Below the pieces are notes generated by a model. It had not been told where the DNA came from. It ran no database searches and saw only the letters and a list, made by a program, of their open reading frames with translations. A stretch of 64,000 bases of DNA from JAVVHH01 sp965199585 (lineage in GTDB: Bacteria; Pseudomonadota; Alphaproteobacteria; Acetobacterales; Acetobacteraceae), in assembly GCA_965199585.1 (NCBI GenBank), contig CBDASI010000002.1:2728001-2792000 (forward strand), in the 5' to 3' direction. Positions within the stretch are counted from its first letter, which is position 1. Each line of letters starts with the position of its first letter. The translations under genes and the position numbers were made by a program. Positions 61,688 through 64,000 of the stretch are shown here, in pieces.

Positions 61688-63358
61688 CTACTTTCCTTGA
61701 CCGATAGCCTTCAGGCGTGCCGCCGCCTCGGAGTCGCCGAGGGAGGCTGCGCGCTGATACCATTGTCGCGCTCGGGCCGGGTCGGCAAGCGCTCCGTCGA
61801 CCGCCGCGGGGAGGAACGCGGAGTCGAAGGTGCGCGCCATCAGGCGGGCAGCGGCGGCGCTGTTGGCCTCGCCGGCGCGCTCGTAATATAGACGCGCGGC
61901 GGAGATGTCGCCGATGGCGAACTGCTCGTCCCCCCGCTTGAGCAGCAACGCGACGACGGCCGGCGCGAGCGACGCTTCGGCGTTGACCGGAGGCCGGGCT
62001 CGGCTAGGCACCGGCGGCGCTACCGTGGCCGGTGGTGCTACTGAGGCCGGCGGTGCTACCACGGCCGGCGGTGTTGGTGGGGCAAGTACGGGCGGTGCCG
62101 GAGGTTCGGGGGCGACAGCTTTAGCCAGGGCGGGTGGCGGCTCGGCTGGCTTGGCCGGCGCTTCGGCTGGCGCTGGCGCGCGCTGGACCGTCGGGGAGAC
62201 GGCTGCCGGCTTGGGGGTCGCTTGTATCGGCTTGGCTACCGGCGGCGCGGCGCTCTGAGACGCTACAGGTGGCTGCGGCAGGCCGAAGCTCGGTGCCTGC
62301 TCGGGATGCTGAATCACGAACGGCGTCGACGGCTTGGGTTCCGACCATGGCATATCGCCGAGCAAGTCGGGCCAGTCGTAGAACGACAGCGCGAACGCGA
62401 ACGCCGCAACACCCACGAACAGGCTGACCAGCGGCATGACTAACCGCCGCCGCGTATCGCGCGCTGCCGACCGAGCTGCCTTAGGCGGCGGATCAGCGAA
62501 GAGGGCGAACATATCCGGCGGCGGGACCTCGCTGTCGTGCACCGTGTCCGAGCCGTTCGCGCCCCGGGGAGCGCTGCCGAACCCATACTCCGGCTCGAAA
62601 TGCAGCTCGCGGTCATAGTCCGAGCCCGGCGCATCCCGCACGACCGGCATCATCTCGGACTCGGCCCGGAGTTGCGCCATGGTCTGCGTGACGTCGTTCT
62701 CCACCGACGCCCATGGGTCGGAATCGTCCTCTGCCGCGGGGAGTGCCGCCCGGATTGCCAGGCGGCGCGCCAGTGGCTCGTACTCGTCGTCGGCCAGCCG
62801 ATTCCAAAGCTCCGGCCGGCCGACCAGGAGAATCTGTGGGATCCGCCGGCCCGGCTCACGCATCGCCGCCAGCCGCGACAGACACTGCAACAGCTCGTGC
62901 GACGCCTGGTGCGCATCGTCGACCGTCAGCACGACGTGACGCTCGAGGTTCTCAGCCTTACCCGCCTCGGCGTAGGCAACCTGCTCGATCTGATCGGCCA
63001 ACGACGCCGGCACCTTGTCCGGGTCGCTGATCCGGATGAACCGTACTGCCCGCTCCTTGCGGTCCGCCATCACCGCGTCCAAGACCACCGTCTTGCCACA
63101 GCCTTCGGGCCCCGTCAGCGCGGCGAACACCTGGCCTTCCTTGAGCGCCAGGCTCAACGCCTCGTAGCAAGCATTCTGCGCCATCCGCAGCGTCAGCCCG
63201 GCCGCCGGCGCGGGACGCGGCAAGGCCGGCAACTGCCGCAGCTCACCGCCCGGCCGCTTCATAGCCGGCCAGCTACGGCTGTCGAACCGTGGGTTCGAGC
63301 TGGCACTCATGGCGGGCTCGCGTTGGCCGGTCCGACCAGCGGCAGACGGAGAATGCAC
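61688..63358 (-). CDS. AAA ATPase-transmembrane-Sel1 repeat protein, copy 2
   Basis: This predicted 556-residue protein shares the layout of the gene at 19676-21022. An ExeA-like AAA domain has Walker A GPEGCGKT (83-90), Walker B HVVLTVDDAH (141-150) and ILLVGRPELWNRL. An acidic linker (about 205-300) leads to a transmembrane helix (306-327). A long Pro/Ala-rich periplasmic stretch (about 338-465) precedes two Sel1-like repeats (about 473-552; AIGDISAARLYYERAGEANS). The start is unsure: GTG at 63358 or ATG at 63310, neither with an ideal ribosome binding site. The TAXI gene begins two bases after its stop. The function is unknown; an envelope energy-coupling or regulatory role is inferred. 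Confidence 0.75.
   Translation of the reverse strand: MHSPSAAGRTGQREPAMSASSNPRFDSRSWPAMKRPGGELRQLPALPRPAPAAGLTLRMAQNACYEALSLALKEGQVFAALTGPEGCGKTVVLDAVMADRKERAVRFIRISDPDKVPASLADQIEQVAYAEAGKAENLERHVVLTVDDAHQASHELLQCLSRLAAMREPGRRIPQILLVGRPELWNRLADDEYEPLARRLAIRAALPAAEDDSDPWASVENDVTQTMAQLRAESEMMPVVRDAPGSDYDRELHFEPEYGFGSAPRGANGSDTVHDSEVPPPDMFALFADPPPKAARSAARDTRRRLVMPLVSLFVGVAAFAFALSFYDWPDLLGDMPWSEPKPSTPFVIQHPEQAPSFGLPQPPVASQSAAPPVAKPIQATPKPAAVSPTVQRAPAPAEAPAKPAEPPPALAKAVAPEPPAPPVLAPPTPPAVVAPPASVAPPATVAPPVPSRARPPVNAEASLAPAVVALLLKRGDEQFAIGDISAARLYYERAGEANSAAAARLMARTFDSAFLPAAVDGALADPARARQWYQRAASLGDSEAAARLKAIGQGK
62013..62084. repeat. 18-bp tandem repeat encoding VAPPAx
   Basis: Four imperfect 18-base units of the type GGCGGTGCTACCACGGCC lie within the Pro-rich linker of the second AAA-Sel1 gene. 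They encode repeated VAPPA(T/S/V) on the minus strand. Such a tract could vary in length between strains. Confidence 0.6.
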
Positions 63359-63398
63359 ATCCGCAACTGTCCCTTAAACTTGCAAATAAGTGAAATAT

Positions 63399-64000
63399 TT
63401 AGCCGTCGAGTCGGCGTTCAAGGCAAGTCCTCTTCTCTTGCCAGACCTGGAACAACAACGCTCGGTATTGTTGCGCAACGGCTTCCCACCCGTAGGTCAG
63501 CGCCGAGCGCCGCGCGCCCGCCCGCAACCGTGCCAGCCCGTCCGCATCCGCCAACGCGTCTCCAAGCACGGCCGCGATCGCCGCGCCGTCGCGCTCGATG
63601 GCGAACCCGTTCTCCCCATCGACCAGGTAGTCCTCGATCCCGCCCACGCGCGTGGCGAAAATCGGCACACCGCACGCCAACGCCTCCATGCACACCAGCG
63701 AGAACGTCTCGTAAGCCGTTGGAAATACGAAAGCGTCCGCCTCGCGGTAAATCTCCGGCAGATCCCGCCTAGGCCCGGCAAAATGCACGCGAGAGCCCAC
63801 GCCCAGCTTCTGCGCCAACGCCGCATATCGCGCCACGTCGCCGGCACCGACCACCATCAGGCGGAACTCCGCGCATCCGGGATGGCATAGTGCCGCGATC
63901 ACGTGCGCCAGTCCCTTGCGGTCGAATTCATGCCCGACGAACAACAGCATCGTATCGTCTGCACCGATCCCGAACGCCGCCCGCAACCCGGCCGTCGGCC
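63399..64000 (-). CDS. Glycosyltransferase family 4 (GT-B), C-terminal part, cut by window edge
   Basis: About 200 residues of a GT1/GT4-type enzyme are visible, and the frame is open to the right edge, so the N-terminal acceptor domain lies outside. The donor-binding Rossmann half reads LLFVGHEFDRKGLAHVI, LMVVGAGDVARY and VHFAGPRRDLPEIYREADAF. The nucleotide-sugar motif FPTAYETFSLVCMEALACGV (E-x7-E type) and GVPIFATRVGGIEDYL follow. It probably builds a lipopolysaccharide or exopolysaccharide. The Sel1-ATPase gene follows on the same strand after 40 bases. Confidence 0.9.
   Translation of the reverse strand, partial: PTAGLRAAFGIGADDTMLLFVGHEFDRKGLAHVIAALCHPGCAEFRLMVVGAGDVARYAALAQKLGVGSRVHFAGPRRDLPEIYREADAFVFPTAYETFSLVCMEALACGVPIFATRVGGIEDYLVDGENGFAIERDGAAIAAVLGDALADADGLARLRAGARRSALTYGWEAVAQQYRALLFQVWQEKRTCLERRLDG

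Overview
The window is about 64 kb of GC-rich, very densely packed chromosomal DNA. The gene content suggests an alphaproteobacterium, most likely Rhodospirillales/Acetobacteraceae-like; this is an inference from gene order and protein style, not a phylogeny. The signs are the block ffh-rpsP-rimM-trmD-rplS followed by leuCDB, a DUF1127 protein, Pro/Ala-rich envelope proteins, a TAXI binding protein and an MlaA/MlaC pair. Many co-directional neighbours overlap by 1 or 4 bases (ATGA, GTGA, TTGA, TGATG), which points to translational coupling. I see no tRNA, rRNA, CRISPR array, transposase or integrase.

Layout. 0-11 kb: a partial envelope protein with LprI-like and peptidoglycan-binding domains, an Lrp/AsnC regulator, a truncated acyltransferase, prfC, rpsD (promoter and terminator visible), trmJ-cysS, a peptidoglycan-binding lipoprotein, an acetylpolyamine amidohydrolase coupled to a YifB/ComM ATPase, and a small exported protein. 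11-18 kb: the ffh-to-leuB block, with ffh carrying a one-base frameshift near its 3' end. 18-29 kb: two M20 metallopeptidases, an AAA ATPase-membrane-Sel1 protein, a form II CoxL-like molybdenum hydroxylase large subunit, an MFS exporter, mepA, galE and a GT2 glycosyltransferase.

29-36.2 kb: a complete oligopeptide-type ABC transporter with two tandem paralogous binding proteins, two permeases and two ATPases. 36.2-38 kb: an AT-richer, probably acquired gene encoding three PPC-like and three DUF5648-like repeats. 38-51 kb: a ParB-like nuclease, a small lipoprotein, CoxS and CoxM subunits (large subunit not adjacent), an RraA-family protein, a dicarboxylate symporter, an operon of DUF3429, sugar kinase and esterase, a CNNM/CorC-type CBS protein, an aminotransferase, a semialdehyde dehydrogenase, a 6PGDH-like dehydrogenase and an AlkA-like glycosylase. 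51-64 kb: a DedA-like protein, aminopeptidase P, a DUF1127 protein, prmA-uvrD, a BASS transporter, metF, mlaA-mlaC, and a second AAA-membrane-Sel1 ATPase directly followed by a TAXI binding protein, next to a glycosyltransferase that runs off the window.

The best candidate for something undescribed is the pair of AAA-transmembrane-Sel1 proteins (19.7-21.0 and 61.7-63.4 kb). The second is tightly coupled to a TAXI-type binding protein that has no TRAP membrane subunits beside it. The PPC/DUF5648 repeat protein and the physically split CoxL versus CoxS-CoxM genes are next. Dispersed GC-rich palindromes of the type CCCTCTCCCGC-N2/3-GCGGGAGAGGG mark several gene ends.
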